The notes under the pieces were generated by a model, which worked only from the letters and a program-made list of their open reading frames with translations, had not been told where the DNA came from and made no database searches. A stretch of DNA of 46,448 bases from Elusimicrobiaceae bacterium (GTDB taxonomy: Bacteria; Elusimicrobiota; Elusimicrobia; Elusimicrobiales; Elusimicrobiaceae). Positions 1 to 9,167 of this stretch are shown here, one piece after another (within the stretch, counting starts at the first letter, position 1; each line of letters begins with the position of its first letter). The stretch covers positions 1 through 46,448 of the forward strand of contig JAEELM010000002.1 in assembly GCA_016282685.1 (NCBI GenBank), given 5' to 3'. A program made the translations under genes and the position numbers.

Positions 1-5
1 AATAT

Positions 6-386
6 ATGGCTAGAGTCGCAGGTATTGATTTACCGAAAAATAAAAGAATTGATGTTGCCTTGGAATATATTTACGGCATTGGCAAGAAAAACGCAAAAGA
101 TGTGCTCGCCAAAGTAGCCGGCCAAATTGATCCGGCAACCCGTGTCAAAGATTTGACCGAACAACAAGCGGGTCTTTTAAATACCATTTTGCAAAAAGAA
201 TACAAAGTGGAAGGGGAACTTCGTCGTGAAGTAGCCCAAAACATTCACCGCTCTATTGAAATTGGTTCGTACAGAGGCCAACGCCACCGCCGCAATTTGC
301 CGGTACGTGGTCAACGCACCAAAACCAACAGCAGAACGCGCCGTGGAAGAAGAAAAACGGTAGGTTCGAAGGCTGCTGCAAAATAA
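6..386 (+). CDS. rpsM: 30S ribosomal protein S13
   Basis: Small-subunit head protein that contacts 16S rRNA and the tRNAs. The 126-residue product starts [10 protein letters not shown] and has the helix-two-turn-helix region ([12 protein letters not shown]) and the basic C-terminal tail with [14 protein letters not shown], all diagnostic of bacterial S13; length is normal for the family. Only five bases precede the start, so its ribosome binding site and promoter lie outside the window. It opens the rpsM-rpsK-rpsD-rpoA-rplQ block, the usual bacterial alpha-operon order, and is separated from rpsK by 24 bases. Confidence 0.98.
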   Translation: MARVAGIDLPKNKRIDVALEYIYGIGKKNAKDVLAKVAGQIDPATRVKDLTEQQAGLLNTILQKEYKVEGELRREVAQNIHRSIEIGSYRGQRHRRNLPVRGQRTKTNSRTRRGRRKTVGSKAAAK

Positions 387-410
387 ATCTTAACATAGGA
401 ATTTAATATT

Positions 411-824
411 ATGGCAGAAGAAAAAGTAACAACAGCCGCTAAAGCACCGGCTAAAGGCAAAAAGAAAAACGCCAAAGCACCGGTATTCGGTGTAGTGCAT
501 ATTTACTGCTCGTTTAACAATACGATCGTAACGGTCTCTGATGACAAAGGTAACACAGTTGCCTGGTCTACGGCCGGTTCTCACGGTTTTAAAGGCACCA
601 AAAAATCCACGCCGTTTGCTGCTCAAATTACCAGCAACGCCGCTGCCGAAAAAGCTGTGAATATGGGTATGCGTGAAGTGGCCGTAAAAGTATGTGGCCC
701 TGGCCAAGGTAGAGAAACGGCCGTACGCGCCCTCGCCCAAGCAGGGCTTGTGGTGTCTTCTATTAAAGACGTAACCCCCATCCCGCATAACGGATGCAGA
801 CCGCCCAAAGCCAGGAGAGTATAG
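411..824 (+). CDS. rpsK: 30S ribosomal protein S11
   Basis: Platform protein of the small subunit. The 137-residue product has the S11 core: [21 protein letters not shown] near residue 30, the [14 protein letters not shown] segment, and the conserved C-terminal [18 protein letters not shown]. The first ~20 residues are a lysine/alanine-rich extension ([16 protein letters not shown]) as in many bacteria. An AGGA sequence lies about 10 bases before the ATG. The gene ends five bases before rpsD, consistent with translational coupling in the operon. Confidence 0.98.
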   Translation: MAEEKVTTAAKAPAKGKKKNAKAPVFGVVHIYCSFNNTIVTVSDDKGNTVAWSTAGSHGFKGTKKSTPFAAQITSNAAAEKAVNMGMREVAVKVCGPGQGRETAVRALAQAGLVVSSIKDVTPIPHNGCRPPKARRV

Positions 825-828
825 TTTT

Positions 829-1458
829 ATGTCAAGATATATTGGACCCAGCTGCAAAAAATGCAGAAAATTAGATTGCAAACTTTTCTTAAAAGGAACT
901 AAGTGCTACACCAATTGTGTAATAGACAAGTTGGCAGCTGCCACTAAACGTGGCGGTAAAGTACGCAAAGCCAAAGTGTCCGAATACGGTATCCGCTTGC
1001 AAGAAAAGCAAAAAGCTCGCTTGCAATCTGGTATGTCGGAAATTCCGTTCCACAATATGTTTGCTACCGCGGCCAAAGCCGAAGGGCAAACCGGTGAAAA
1101 TTTCTTGCGCAAATTGGAAACCCGCTTAGATAATATCGTGCGCCGTTTAGGTTTTGCGGTTTCGTTGAAAGCCGCTCGCCAATTGGTGTTGCACGGTTAT
1201 GTAACGGTGAATGGTAAATCCGTAAATGTGCCTTCTTACCAATTGCGTATTGGAGATAAAGTGACGTTGGACAAATCCTTGGCGGAAAATGTCCAAGTCA
1301 AGCAAGCTTTAACCGAAGCAGAAAAACGCAATCAACGTCCGAGCTTTTTGGAATATGATAGCGAAAAACTGACCGGTAAATTATTGAGATGGCCCGACAG
1401 AGCGGAAAGTTCCTACCCTGTCAATGAGCAGTTAATTGTAGAATACTACTCTAGATAG
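829..1458 (+). CDS. rpsD: 30S ribosomal protein S4
   Basis: Primary 16S rRNA-binding assembly protein. The 209-residue product has the N-terminal S4 domain and the S4 RNA-binding domain (RLDNIVRRLGFAVSLKAARQLV, then HGYVTVNGKSVNVPSYQL), ending in the typical NEQLIVEYYSR. The N-terminus carries several cysteines (SCKKC, LDC, KCYTNC), so this is a zinc-ligand-retaining (C+) form rather than the cysteine-free form that many bacteria induce under zinc limitation; zinc binding is inferred. The ribosome binding site AGGAGAG lies inside the 3' end of rpsK. Confidence 0.98.
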   Translation: MSRYIGPSCKKCRKLDCKLFLKGTKCYTNCVIDKLAAATKRGGKVRKAKVSEYGIRLQEKQKARLQSGMSEIPFHNMFATAAKAEGQTGENFLRKLETRLDNIVRRLGFAVSLKAARQLVLHGYVTVNGKSVNVPSYQLRIGDKVTLDKSLAENVQVKQALTEAEKRNQRPSFLEYDSEKLTGKLLRWPDRAESSYPVNEQLIVEYYSR

Positions 1459-1472
1459 TTTGGAGGCATTAC

Positions 1473-2462
1473 ATGGCTTTAAACGAATTAGTCCTTCCCA
1501 AAAAAATCCAATTGGAAGAGAAAACCGCTTCCGAGTACTATGGCAAATTTATTGCCGAACCGTATGAAAGCGGTTATGGACACACGGTAGGTAACTCCTT
1601 ACGCCGGATTTTACTTTCTGGTATGGAAGGGGCCGCTGTAACAGCCGTGCGTATTGCGGGTGCCGTGCATGAATTTAGCACAATCCCTAACGTGCGGGAA
1701 GATGTGATTAACATCTTGTTAAACTTGAAAAATCTTCGTGTGAAAATGGAAGGCAAGAACCGCGAATATTTGCAACTCAGTGCCACCAAACCGGGTGTTG
1801 TAACAGCTGCAGATATTGAAGAAGTGGACGGTGTGGAAATTGTCAATAAAGATTTGGTACTGGCTACATTAGAAGTCGGTGGTAAATTGGATATGGAAAT
1901 CGAAATTTCCCGCGGCAAAGGCTACGGCCCTGCTGAAGAATTGGCCAAAATACAACGTCCTGCCGGATTTATTCCGATGGATGCTTTGTACTCTCCAATT
2001 GTAAAAGTTCATTACGACGTTGAACCTGCCCGTGTTGGACAAAAAACGGACTATGACCGCTTGATTTTAGAAATCACGACGGATGGTACGTTGTCGCCGG
2101 CACGTGCACTTCACCGTGCAGCGGTTTTATTGTCGGGTTCCTTGCATATCTTTACGATTGAAGGCGAAGATGGCCGCGTAGCTACTGTAAGCGACGAACT
2201 GGTAGAAGAACCGGTTGCCGCTACTCCGGCTGCTACGGCTTCCTCCAAGCAAGATGACCTGTTGAACCAGTCCATTGAGTTTATTGAACTTTCTTCTCGT
2301 TCTATTAACTGCTTAAAATCTGAAAATATTCACACGGTACGTGATTTGGTCAAAATGACTGAAGGCGACTTGAATATGATTAAGAATTTTGGCGCCAAAT
2401 CGATGGAAGAGATCAAAGCAAGATTAGCCGAGATGAATTTGACCCTCGGTATGAAATTTTAA
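1473..2462 (+). CDS. rpoA: DNA-directed RNA polymerase subunit alpha
   Basis: Scaffold subunit of RNA polymerase; the N-terminal domain dimerises and binds beta/beta', the C-terminal domain contacts DNA UP elements and activators. The 329-residue protein has the N-terminal motif EPYESGYGHTVGNSLRRILLSG, a proline/alanine linker around residues 245-260 (EEPVAATPAATASS), and an alpha-CTD with helix-hairpin-helix features (SINCLKSENIHTVRDLV, NFGAKSMEEIKARL). Length is normal. A clear GGAGG precedes the ATG. It lies between rpsD and rplQ, the standard position. Confidence 0.98.
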   Translation: MALNELVLPKKIQLEEKTASEYYGKFIAEPYESGYGHTVGNSLRRILLSGMEGAAVTAVRIAGAVHEFSTIPNVREDVINILLNLKNLRVKMEGKNREYLQLSATKPGVVTAADIEEVDGVEIVNKDLVLATLEVGGKLDMEIEISRGKGYGPAEELAKIQRPAGFIPMDALYSPIVKVHYDVEPARVGQKTDYDRLILEITTDGTLSPARALHRAAVLLSGSLHIFTIEGEDGRVATVSDELVEEPVAATPAATASSKQDDLLNQSIEFIELSSRSINCLKSENIHTVRDLVKMTEGDLNMIKNFGAKSMEEIKARLAEMNLTLGMKF

Positions 2463-2477
2463 GGAGTAGTTTTTCGT

Positions 2478-2822
2478 ATGATTAAAAATACCGGATATAG
2501 AAAACTGGGTAAAACTCCGTCCCACCGCAAAGCAATGTTGAATAACATGGCTACCAGCATCATTCTTCATGAAGAAGTGAAGACAACGCTGCCCAAAGCC
2601 AAAGAAGTTCGCCGCGTAGTGGAAGGACTTATTACCTTAGCCAAAGCCAACGATATGCGTGCGGCCAAAGACACAATTAAAGACGCCGCCGCTGTTAAAA
2701 AATTGTTTGAAGTGTTGGCTACCCGCTATGCTAATCGCCCGGGTGGGTTCTGCCGTATTTATCGCGCAGGTTTACGCCAAGGCGACAATGCTGAAGTGGC
2801 AATTGTTAAATTAGTGGACTAA
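2478..2822 (+). CDS. rplQ: 50S ribosomal protein L17
   Basis: Large-subunit protein near the exit tunnel. The 114-residue product shows the L17 signature ([40 protein letters not shown], seen at residues 7-47) and the C-terminal [35 protein letters not shown] lies about ten bases upstream of the ATG. It closes the ribosomal block; mreB begins only five bases downstream with no terminator between, so mreB is probably transcribed with the ribosomal genes. Confidence 0.98.
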   Translation: MIKNTGYRKLGKTPSHRKAMLNNMATSIILHEEVKTTLPKAKEVRRVVEGLITLAKANDMRAAKDTIKDAAAVKKLFEVLATRYANRPGGFCRIYRAGLRQGDNAEVAIVKLVD

Positions 2823-2827
2823 TCATT

Positions 2828-3871
2828 ATGGTAATAGACTATCTTGGGGGGCTTTTTTCTTCTGACTTAGGGATGGATCTGGGCACAGCCAACTGCTTGA
2901 TTTATGTCAAGGACAAAGGCATTGTGTTGCGGGAGCCGTCCGTAGTAGCCGTAGAACGCGAAACCGGTGAAGTGAAAGCCGTTGGCGCAAAAGCAAAACA
3001 AATGTTAGGGCGTACTCCGGCCAATATTGTGGCTGTACGTCCGATGAAGAATGGCGTCATTGCGGATTTTGAAGTAACACAAGAAATGATTCGTTACTTT
3101 ATTCGCAAAGTACACACCCGTAGCAGTCTATTACGTCCCAGAATTGTGATTGGCATTCCCTCAGATATTACCGGTGTAGAACGACGCGCGGTAGATGATG
3201 CCGCCCGCCAAGCCGGTGCACGCGAGGTCTATTTGATAGAGGAGCCCATGGCTTCGGCCATGGGCGCCGATTTGCCCATTGCTGAGCCGCATGCCAGTAT
3301 GATTGTAGATATCGGCGGCGGGACGACGGAAGTTGCTGTCATTTCCCTAGGTGGAATGGTAGTAGCCAAATCGATTGATGTGGCCGGAGATGAACTTACC
3401 GAATGTATTGTTCAGTACTTCCGTAAAAAATACAATTTGATTATCGGCGAAACAACAGCCGAAGAAGTAAAAATTAACTTAGGTTCTGTTTATCCTCTGA
3501 AAGAAGAAAAAACCATGGAAGTAAAAGGACGTGATCAAACCCAAGGTTTGCCGCGTACTTTAACGGTTACTTCAGAAGAAATTCGTCAAGCGTTAATGGA
3601 ACCTGTGCGTTTGATTTTAGACGTAATCAAAAGCACGTTGGAAGAAACACCGCCCGAGCTTGCCGCTGATTTGGTGGACCGCGGTTTAGTGGTAGCCGGA
3701 GGGGGCAGCTTGCTCCGCGGTATTACGGAACTGATTCGTAAAGAAACCGACATCCCTGTCCATCGCGCAGCGGATCCGCTGAGTTGCGTGGCTTTGGGGA
3801 CTGGTAAATTCTTGGAACAATTAAACGAAAAAGGTTCCCGCTTCTTTGGCTCTCGCGGTAAGTCATTCTAA
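2828..3871 (+). CDS. mreB: rod shape-determining protein MreB
   Basis: Bacterial actin homologue that organises lateral wall synthesis under the inner membrane. The 347-residue protein has the MreB N-terminus [21 protein letters not shown], the ATP-binding loops ([19 protein letters not shown] near residue 160 and [12 protein letters not shown] near 285) and the conserved [15 protein letters not shown]. Length is normal. The Shine-Dalgarno is weak, in keeping with coupling to rplQ five bases upstream. A strong hairpin terminator follows, separating it from mreC. Confidence 0.98.
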   Translation: MVIDYLGGLFSSDLGMDLGTANCLIYVKDKGIVLREPSVVAVERETGEVKAVGAKAKQMLGRTPANIVAVRPMKNGVIADFEVTQEMIRYFIRKVHTRSSLLRPRIVIGIPSDITGVERRAVDDAARQAGAREVYLIEEPMASAMGADLPIAEPHASMIVDIGGGTTEVAVISLGGMVVAKSIDVAGDELTECIVQYFRKKYNLIIGETTAEEVKINLGSVYPLKEEKTMEVKGRDQTQGLPRTLTVTSEEIRQALMEPVRLILDVIKSTLEETPPELAADLVDRGLVVAGGGSLLRGITELIRKETDIPVHRAADPLSCVALGTGKFLEQLNEKGSRFFGSRGKSF

Positions 3872-3892
3872 TTAACCGCTATAACTATAGAG

Positions 3893-3930
3893 GCGGACAC
3901 AGTTCCTTAGGGAAACGTGTCCGCTTTTTT
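3893..3930 (+). terminator. intrinsic terminator after mreB
   Basis: An 8-bp perfect stem GCGGACAC (3893-3900) with GTGTCCGC (3917-3924), probably extended by an inner GTTCC/GGAAAC pairing, is followed by a run of seven T. This is a textbook Rho-independent terminator. It sits between mreB and mreC, so expression of mreCD-PBP2-rodA either depends on read-through or on an unseen promoter. Confidence 0.85.
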
Positions 3931-3941
3931 TGAATAAGTAT

Positions 3942-4796
3942 ATGGTAGTGAAAAAACATAAAACTCCAAAAAAACACAGTGTTCCGGGCCGTAATTATTG
4001 GTTGCCGGCGGGATATTTGTTGCTATCACTGCTATTGATGATTTTACCGCTAAAGGGCCCTGTGGCTTCTTTTAAGGCTGTATTTAGTTATATTTTCCTG
4101 CCACAAATACGTGCGGCACATAGTGCAACCACGTACGCTGAAGGAGTTTCCCAAACTGTGCGGGAACTGCTAGATGCCCATGATGAAAACCGTCATCTAA
4201 AACAAGAAATAGAAAACAGCCGTTTGTTGGCCGAACAAGCTCAATATGTATTGAAGGAAAATCAACGTCTTTCTGCTTTGTTGCAGGTCGCTCCCCAACG
4301 CCGTTGGAAGGGAGTTTGGGCGAAAGTAGCCTATCGTGAACCTTCTCAATGGAACACGGTTACATTAGACAAAGGCGCCAAAGATGGTATTGTAGAACGG
4401 AGCGCAGTAATTGGCGTGGAAGAGGGTCAAGTAGGCCTAGCTGGGGTAGTAGTGGAAGTAACGGAAACAACCTCTAAAGTTCTTTTGGTTCGCGATGAAG
4501 ATTTTTCCGCAGCAGTTTATTTGGAGAGAGGAAAAGAAACCGGTCTGTTAGTTGGAGACGGTCCTCGCCCCATTCGCATTCAATATATTCCGCTTCAAAC
4601 GCACGTAGAAGAAGGAGACAATATTTATACTTCCTCTACCAGCAGTGTATTCCCCTCCGGGATTTGGGTAGGAAAAGTAAGTAAAGTAAGAAAAGATGAT
4701 GCTTTCCAAACGGCTCTTACGGTGCAAGTAGCTGCGGGCGTTCATACCTCGGCTATTCAAGAAGTTTTTGTCATTTCAACGGGAGAAAAACGTTAA
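3942..4796 (+). CDS. mreC: rod shape-determining protein MreC
   Basis: Periplasmic elongasome scaffold that activates PBP2/RodA. The product (284 residues from ATG 3942) has a basic N-terminus, one membrane segment (about residues 18-40, YLLLSLLLMILPL), a coiled-coil stretch (ELLDAHDENRHLKQEIENSR) and the MreC beta domain with VTLDKGAKDGIVERSAVIG and SGIWVGKVSKV. An in-frame TTG at 3930 would add MNKY but lies at the end of the terminator T-run; I prefer ATG 3942. Neither has a clear ribosome binding site. mreD follows after a single base. Confidence 0.93.
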   Translation: MVVKKHKTPKKHSVPGRNYWLPAGYLLLSLLLMILPLKGPVASFKAVFSYIFLPQIRAAHSATTYAEGVSQTVRELLDAHDENRHLKQEIENSRLLAEQAQYVLKENQRLSALLQVAPQRRWKGVWAKVAYREPSQWNTVTLDKGAKDGIVERSAVIGVEEGQVGLAGVVVEVTETTSKVLLVRDEDFSAAVYLERGKETGLLVGDGPRPIRIQYIPLQTHVEEGDNIYTSSTSSVFPSGIWVGKVSKVRKDDAFQTALTVQVAAGVHTSAIQEVFVISTGEKR

Positions 4797-4797
4797 T

Positions 4798-5307
4798 ATG
4801 CGTTCGATAATAAAACTTTTTTTGCTCTTTGTATTGGCCACGGTTTGTCATTGGGGCTTTGCATTGGGATTTGGTTTTTGGGGACTGAGCGTTAATTTAA
4901 TGTTGGCTTTTGCTTTGGCTTTTTGTACGGTATTACGGCCGTCGTTTGGATACCCGGTCGTTTTTTTATGTGGCTTGTTTTTAGATTTTTTTGGTACGAA
5001 AGTTTTTGGTAATAACGCTTGCTCTTTTACGGTAGCGGCGTTTATTATGTATCAAGTGTCACCGCGATTTGATTTCGAAGGGCCTCTTCCACAAATGTTG
5101 GCTGTTTTTTTGTTAACATGTCTGACAAGTGTTTTGAACTGGTGGTTGGTGCTAGAATTTTCTTCCAGTATTTTATGGCCGGGGTTTGGCGGGATGTTGG
5201 GCGGTGCGCTGATAGGGGCGTTTTGCTCGCCAGCAGTGTTTTGGCTTGTGAAAGCAACGCTTCATGATGGGCTAATGTGTAAAACACAAGAACATGCAAG
5301 TTTCTAG
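4798..5307 (+). CDS. mreD: rod shape-determining protein MreD
   Basis: Multi-pass inner-membrane partner of MreC. The 169-residue product is almost wholly hydrophobic, with about five predicted membrane segments and sequence typical of the family in feel (FGFWGLSVNLMLAFALAF, GYPVVFLCGLFLDFFGTKVFG). Identification rests on hydropathy, length and invariable position between mreC and the PBP2 gene. GGGAGAAA near the end of mreC precedes the ATG chosen here; a longer upstream reading would run into mreC. Its 3' end overlaps the next gene by 14 bases. Confidence 0.88.
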   Translation: MRSIIKLFLLFVLATVCHWGFALGFGFWGLSVNLMLAFALAFCTVLRPSFGYPVVFLCGLFLDFFGTKVFGNNACSFTVAAFIMYQVSPRFDFEGPLPQMLAVFLLTCLTSVLNWWLVLEFSSSILWPGFGGMLGGALIGAFCSPAVFWLVKATLHDGLMCKTQEHASF

Positions 5308-7105
5308 AATTTTATTTAACAGGCGTTTGAAAGGATTGTTTATTATATCGGCTATCGCAGGGGGTATTATTGCCTTACGTTTGGCAGATATTCAGGTTAT
5401 TCACCACAACGCCTATTTACAAATGGCAGAACGGAACCGTACCCAAGTATTGTATCAAACGGCTCCGCGAGGACGTGTATTTACATCAGATGGTGTTGCC
5501 ATTGCTTCCAATTCTCCCTCGTTTAGTTTCTATTATTTAGGTGTAGGAAATCAAGACGCTCAATATTTGCACAAACTGGCCAAAGATGTTGCGCCGCACA
5601 TGAATCGTTCCGAAGATGAAGTTTTCCAAAAATTACAACAAGGAGTCAAAACAGGGAAGGCCGTTGCCTTGGCGGACAATTTGTCTATTCAAAGTATGGT
5701 AGCCCTGAAGGAATTGCAATTTTATTATCCGGGGGTATACTTGGTGGAAGAGACCAAGCGTGATTATCCCTATGGGGAATTTGCCAGCCATTTATTGGGA
5801 TATATCGGCCAGATGGATGAAAAAGAATGGCGTGCGCGTGATAATAAAATGGGTTATCGTTTGAATTCAAAATTAGGTAAAAATGGAATCGAGAAAAAAT
5901 TTGAAACTTCTCTTAAAGGAAGAGACGGCGGTGTTTATTTAGAAGTAGACTATAAAGGGCGCGTACACAGTTTAATTCAAGATAAAAAATGGGCAGCCGG
6001 AAGCGACGTTTATTTAACGTTGAATTATGATGTGCAAAAAGCAGCGGAAGAAGGATTAAAGAAATCAAAAACGGGGCGTGGAGCTGCCGTGGCATTAGAT
6101 CCTCGCACCGGGGCGGTCTTGGCTTTGGTAAGTGCTCCGGCGTATGACCCCAATATTTTTGTTGCTTATAGTGACGATAAAGAAGCCCAAAAGAAGAAAA
6201 AAAATATCAATGAATACAACCTGGCTATCCAAGGCACCTATCCGCCGGCTTCTACTTTTAAAATCATTACCGGAGCAGCAGCTTTGGAAGAGGGAAATAT
6301 TAATGTCAAACACAAAGTTACCTGCACCGGAAAATATGATTCCGGTCCGCGTATTTTTAAATGTTGGGGTACGCATGGCCCAGTTGATTTTTTTGACGGA
6401 ATGAGCAATTCTTGTGATGTTTATTTTTATGCATTAGCTTCCCAAATTGGGGCAGCCCCTATTGAACGTGTAGAGCGTAAATTTATGTTTGGACGCCAAA
6501 CGGGGATTGATTTGCCGGGAGAAAAAGCAGGCAATTTGTATGGGCCCACACGTCGTGCACGTAACAAAACCTATTGGTTCGTGGGAGACACGCTTAACCT
6601 TTCTATCGGCCAAGGAGAATTGCTTGTAACACCTATTAAATTGGCACAATTTGCTGCGGCTCTTGCCAGCCGCGGAAACGTTTATCGCCCTTATTATGTG
6701 GATAAAATTGTCAGCAACCAAACCGGAAAGACGGAAGTTATAGGAAAGACTGAAATTTTGCAACATGCAGATTTGAAACCCGAGACATATGATACACTTT
6801 TTCAAGCGCTTAAATATACGGTTGATACCGGTACGGCGCGGCGTGTGAAAATACCGGGGTTAAATGTTTACGGTAAAACGGGAACGGCCCAAAATCCACA
6901 CGGGGCAGACCATGGTTGGTTTATGGCGTTTGCCGGAAAAGAAGGAGAAGACCCCTCTATCGCCTTGGCTGTATTTGTAGAATTTGGGGAAGGGGGCAGT
7001 TCTGCTGCAGGCCCCATAGCACGGGAAATGTTGGAAGCTTATTTCGGCCTTCAAAAGCCCGCTGAGGTGGAAGTTCCTGTGGTGGCCGAGGAGGAACAGC
7101 CATGA
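5294..7105 (+). CDS. mrdA: penicillin-binding protein 2 (peptidoglycan D,D-transpeptidase)
   Basis: Class B PBP that cross-links peptidoglycan during elongation. In the 603-residue protein one sees an N-terminal membrane anchor (residues ~13-32), the dimerisation domain with APRGRVFTSDGVAIASN, and a transpeptidase domain with all three active-site motifs: S320-T-F-K323, S373-C-D375, and K528-T-G530. GYIGQMDEKEWR and the linker segment NGIEKKFETSLKGRDG are typical of PBP2. It overlaps mreD by 14 bases and rodA by an ATGA, so it is translated in a coupled elongasome operon. Confidence 0.96.
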   Translation: MQVSRILFNRRLKGLFIISAIAGGIIALRLADIQVIHHNAYLQMAERNRTQVLYQTAPRGRVFTSDGVAIASNSPSFSFYYLGVGNQDAQYLHKLAKDVAPHMNRSEDEVFQKLQQGVKTGKAVALADNLSIQSMVALKELQFYYPGVYLVEETKRDYPYGEFASHLLGYIGQMDEKEWRARDNKMGYRLNSKLGKNGIEKKFETSLKGRDGGVYLEVDYKGRVHSLIQDKKWAAGSDVYLTLNYDVQKAAEEGLKKSKTGRGAAVALDPRTGAVLALVSAPAYDPNIFVAYSDDKEAQKKKKNINEYNLAIQGTYPPASTFKIITGAAALEEGNINVKHKVTCTGKYDSGPRIFKCWGTHGPVDFFDGMSNSCDVYFYALASQIGAAPIERVERKFMFGRQTGIDLPGEKAGNLYGPTRRARNKTYWFVGDTLNLSIGQGELLVTPIKLAQFAAALASRGNVYRPYYVDKIVSNQTGKTEVIGKTEILQHADLKPETYDTLFQALKYTVDTGTARRVKIPGLNVYGKTGTAQNPHGADHGWFMAFAGKEGEDPSIALAVFVEFGEGGSSAAGPIAREMLEAYFGLQKPAEVEVPVVAEEEQP

Positions 7106-8442
7106 TTATGTTTAAAAAATCTGTAGCCCAAGGGCGCACCCGCGTAGATACCGTATTGTTGTGGGCCATGGTAGGACTGGTGGCTTTGGGAGCATTGTGC
7201 GTCATGTCAGCTGTGAACAGCTTGTCTTTCTCCAACCCGATTGTCCGTACGCATTTATTGGCTCTGCCGATTGGATTAGGTGCATTTATTTTCGGTTGGA
7301 GTTTTAACTACCAAATTTATGACGAACAATGGAAATTTCTATATGGATTTATCCTCGCTTTATTGATTGGGGTACTTCTTTTTGGATCGTACCAGCGTGG
7401 TTCCCGTTCCTGGTTTGTGTTGCCATTTTTTTCTATGCAACCTTCCGAAATTTGCAGGGTAGCAACTTTGTTGGTGGCGGCTGCTTGTTTAGACCGAAGA
7501 GGTAGGCGCATAAGGGAGACTTCCTCTTTATTCATATTAGGGGCATTGCTATTACCTATCTTTGGCTTGATTATGATGCAGCCTGATTTTTCTTCAGTAG
7601 TAGTTACTTTGCCTGCTATTTTGGTTTTGCTCTATTGTACAGGAATAAATGTATTTTATTTGGTGCTTATCGGGCTTTTTGTGGGAGTGGCCGGATTTTT
7701 TACTATTTCATGGACATATATTTATTTGCATCCGGAATTGCTTGATTACCGCATTGTGGAATTATTTAATAATTTAGCCCGCAATGGTTGGTATATGGGA
7801 GGATTTGCCCTACTTGTGGCACTATTGGGCTATATAGTTTGGTGGTTCTTCAAACAGCTGCGTATTTACATTCCCTCTCTTTATTTTGTGCTGGCTACTT
7901 GTGTTGTATTGGCAGGATTATTTGGTGGAATTTTTATAGAACACCAAATGAAGCCGCACCAACGCAAACGGGTGGAAACTTTTTTGGCTCCGAAATCGGA
8001 CCCTCGCGGGGCAGGGTATAATGTATTGCAAGCTCAAATTGCCATGGGCGCCGGTGGAATATGGGGAAAAGGGCTTTTTTCAGGAACGCAATCACGCTTG
8101 GGGTTTGTACCGGAAAAACATACCGATTTTATTTTAGCAGTTGTAGGGGAAGAACTGGGCTGGTGGGGTACCTGCCTTGTATTGGGATTATATTTATTGA
8201 TTTTATGGCGGATCATGCTGATTGCGTATATGGCCAGTGATCGATACGGCTATTTGGTTTGTTCGGGAATATTCGGTATGTTTTTTACGTATATGTTGGT
8301 AAATTTTGGAATGTTGGTAGGAATTGTACCTGTGGCAGGTATTCCGCTGCCTTTTATCTCTTACGGAGGCTCCAATTTGGTTGCCAGTTTTTGGGCTTTG
8401 GGCGTGGTACAATCGGTTTATGCGCGACGCTTGCGGGTATAA
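7102..8442 (+). CDS. rodA: RodA peptidoglycan glycosyltransferase (SEDS family)
   Basis: SEDS-family lipid II polymerase that works with PBP2. The 446-residue protein has about ten or more membrane segments and family signatures: GSRSWFVLPFFSMQPSE near residue 95, QPDFSSVVV near 155, and the C-terminal block FVPEKHTDFILAVVGEELGW followed by GIPLPFISYGGSN. Its start overlaps the stop of the PBP2 gene in an ATGA, with GAGGAAC as ribosome binding site; a second in-frame ATG lies two codons on. The loop between residues ~195 and 280 is longer than in E. coli RodA. Confidence 0.96.
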   Translation: MIMFKKSVAQGRTRVDTVLLWAMVGLVALGALCVMSAVNSLSFSNPIVRTHLLALPIGLGAFIFGWSFNYQIYDEQWKFLYGFILALLIGVLLFGSYQRGSRSWFVLPFFSMQPSEICRVATLLVAAACLDRRGRRIRETSSLFILGALLLPIFGLIMMQPDFSSVVVTLPAILVLLYCTGINVFYLVLIGLFVGVAGFFTISWTYIYLHPELLDYRIVELFNNLARNGWYMGGFALLVALLGYIVWWFFKQLRIYIPSLYFVLATCVVLAGLFGGIFIEHQMKPHQRKRVETFLAPKSDPRGAGYNVLQAQIAMGAGGIWGKGLFSGTQSRLGFVPEKHTDFILAVVGEELGWWGTCLVLGLYLLILWRIMLIAYMASDRYGYLVCSGIFGMFFTYMLVNFGMLVGIVPVAGIPLPFISYGGSNLVASFWALGVVQSVYARRLRV

Positions 8443-8446
8443 AAAG

Positions 8447-9139
8447 ATGATAAAACCATCAAAAATTTATAAAATGCGTGTAGTGTTGCGTATGCTTGAA
8501 AAACAAGCATCAGATAACGTTTTTAAAGCGGTAAGAAAGATGATACTTGCTAGCGGGTTGCCGTTTGAACCGGCAAGGATGAACGCTCACTGGCCCCGTT
8601 TTTCATATGGGCCTTCTGTAGCGGTCTCACAAATAGCCCTACGCGAGTATGTTGATATTTATTTACGTACGTTTGTTTCTGCTGAGGAAGTCAAAAGCAA
8701 GTTAGAGGCGGTTTGTCCGGACGGTCTTACTATTTTAAATGTCCAGCGTGTACCGTATGCTTTGCCTTCCGTGCAAAATTTGGCGGCCGCTGCCACGTTT
8801 AGCGTAGAAGGGAATTTTGAAGCCTTCGCGTTGAAGCAAACGATTGAAGATTATTTTAACGCATCTCGGGCGGAAGTAGTGTATCAAGGGAAAAATGGTT
8901 TTGCGATTACCAAAAACATCAAGCCTTATTTACTAGAAGCAAAGACCATTTCCCCGGAAAAGATACAACTGACGTTGGCATGCGTAGCAGACAAATGGAT
9001 CCAACCGCAAGAGGTCTTGGCAGGTTACCTGGGGATATCGGTTCCCCTAGATGAAGCTGCATGGTCCGTGGAAGGATTTACATTTATACGGGAAGGACTG
9101 TATTGGCGGGATAGCCAAGGAGAACTTCACCTTATTTGA
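8447..9139 (+). CDS. DUF2344 / radical SAM-linked protein (TIGR03936-like)
   Basis: A 230-residue protein that I place in the DUF2344 family by its pattern: RVVLRML near the N-terminus, an HWPRFSYGPSVAVSQIALREYVDIYL segment where the family has R-(I/F)-S-(F/Y)-GP, then VCPDGLTILNVQRVPYALPSVQNL. Known relatives are encoded next to, or fused to, a radical SAM protein and directly upstream of ribonuclease G; here the ribonuclease G neighbour is present but no radical SAM gene is. The biochemical role of the family is unknown to me. Start is uncertain: ATG 8447 (four bases after rodA) or ATG 8474, which gives 221 residues. Confidence 0.72.
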   Translation: MIKPSKIYKMRVVLRMLEKQASDNVFKAVRKMILASGLPFEPARMNAHWPRFSYGPSVAVSQIALREYVDIYLRTFVSAEEVKSKLEAVCPDGLTILNVQRVPYALPSVQNLAAAATFSVEGNFEAFALKQTIEDYFNASRAEVVYQGKNGFAITKNIKPYLLEAKTISPEKIQLTLACVADKWIQPQEVLAGYLGISVPLDEAAWSVEGFTFIREGLYWRDSQGELHLI

Positions 9140-9167
9140 CAGGGTTTATAAACCCTTGGGAGCATTT

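Noticed and set aside
390-881. 163-codon minus-strand frame over rpsK
   Set aside because: Fully antisense to a conserved ribosomal gene; no ribosome binding site or recognisable product.
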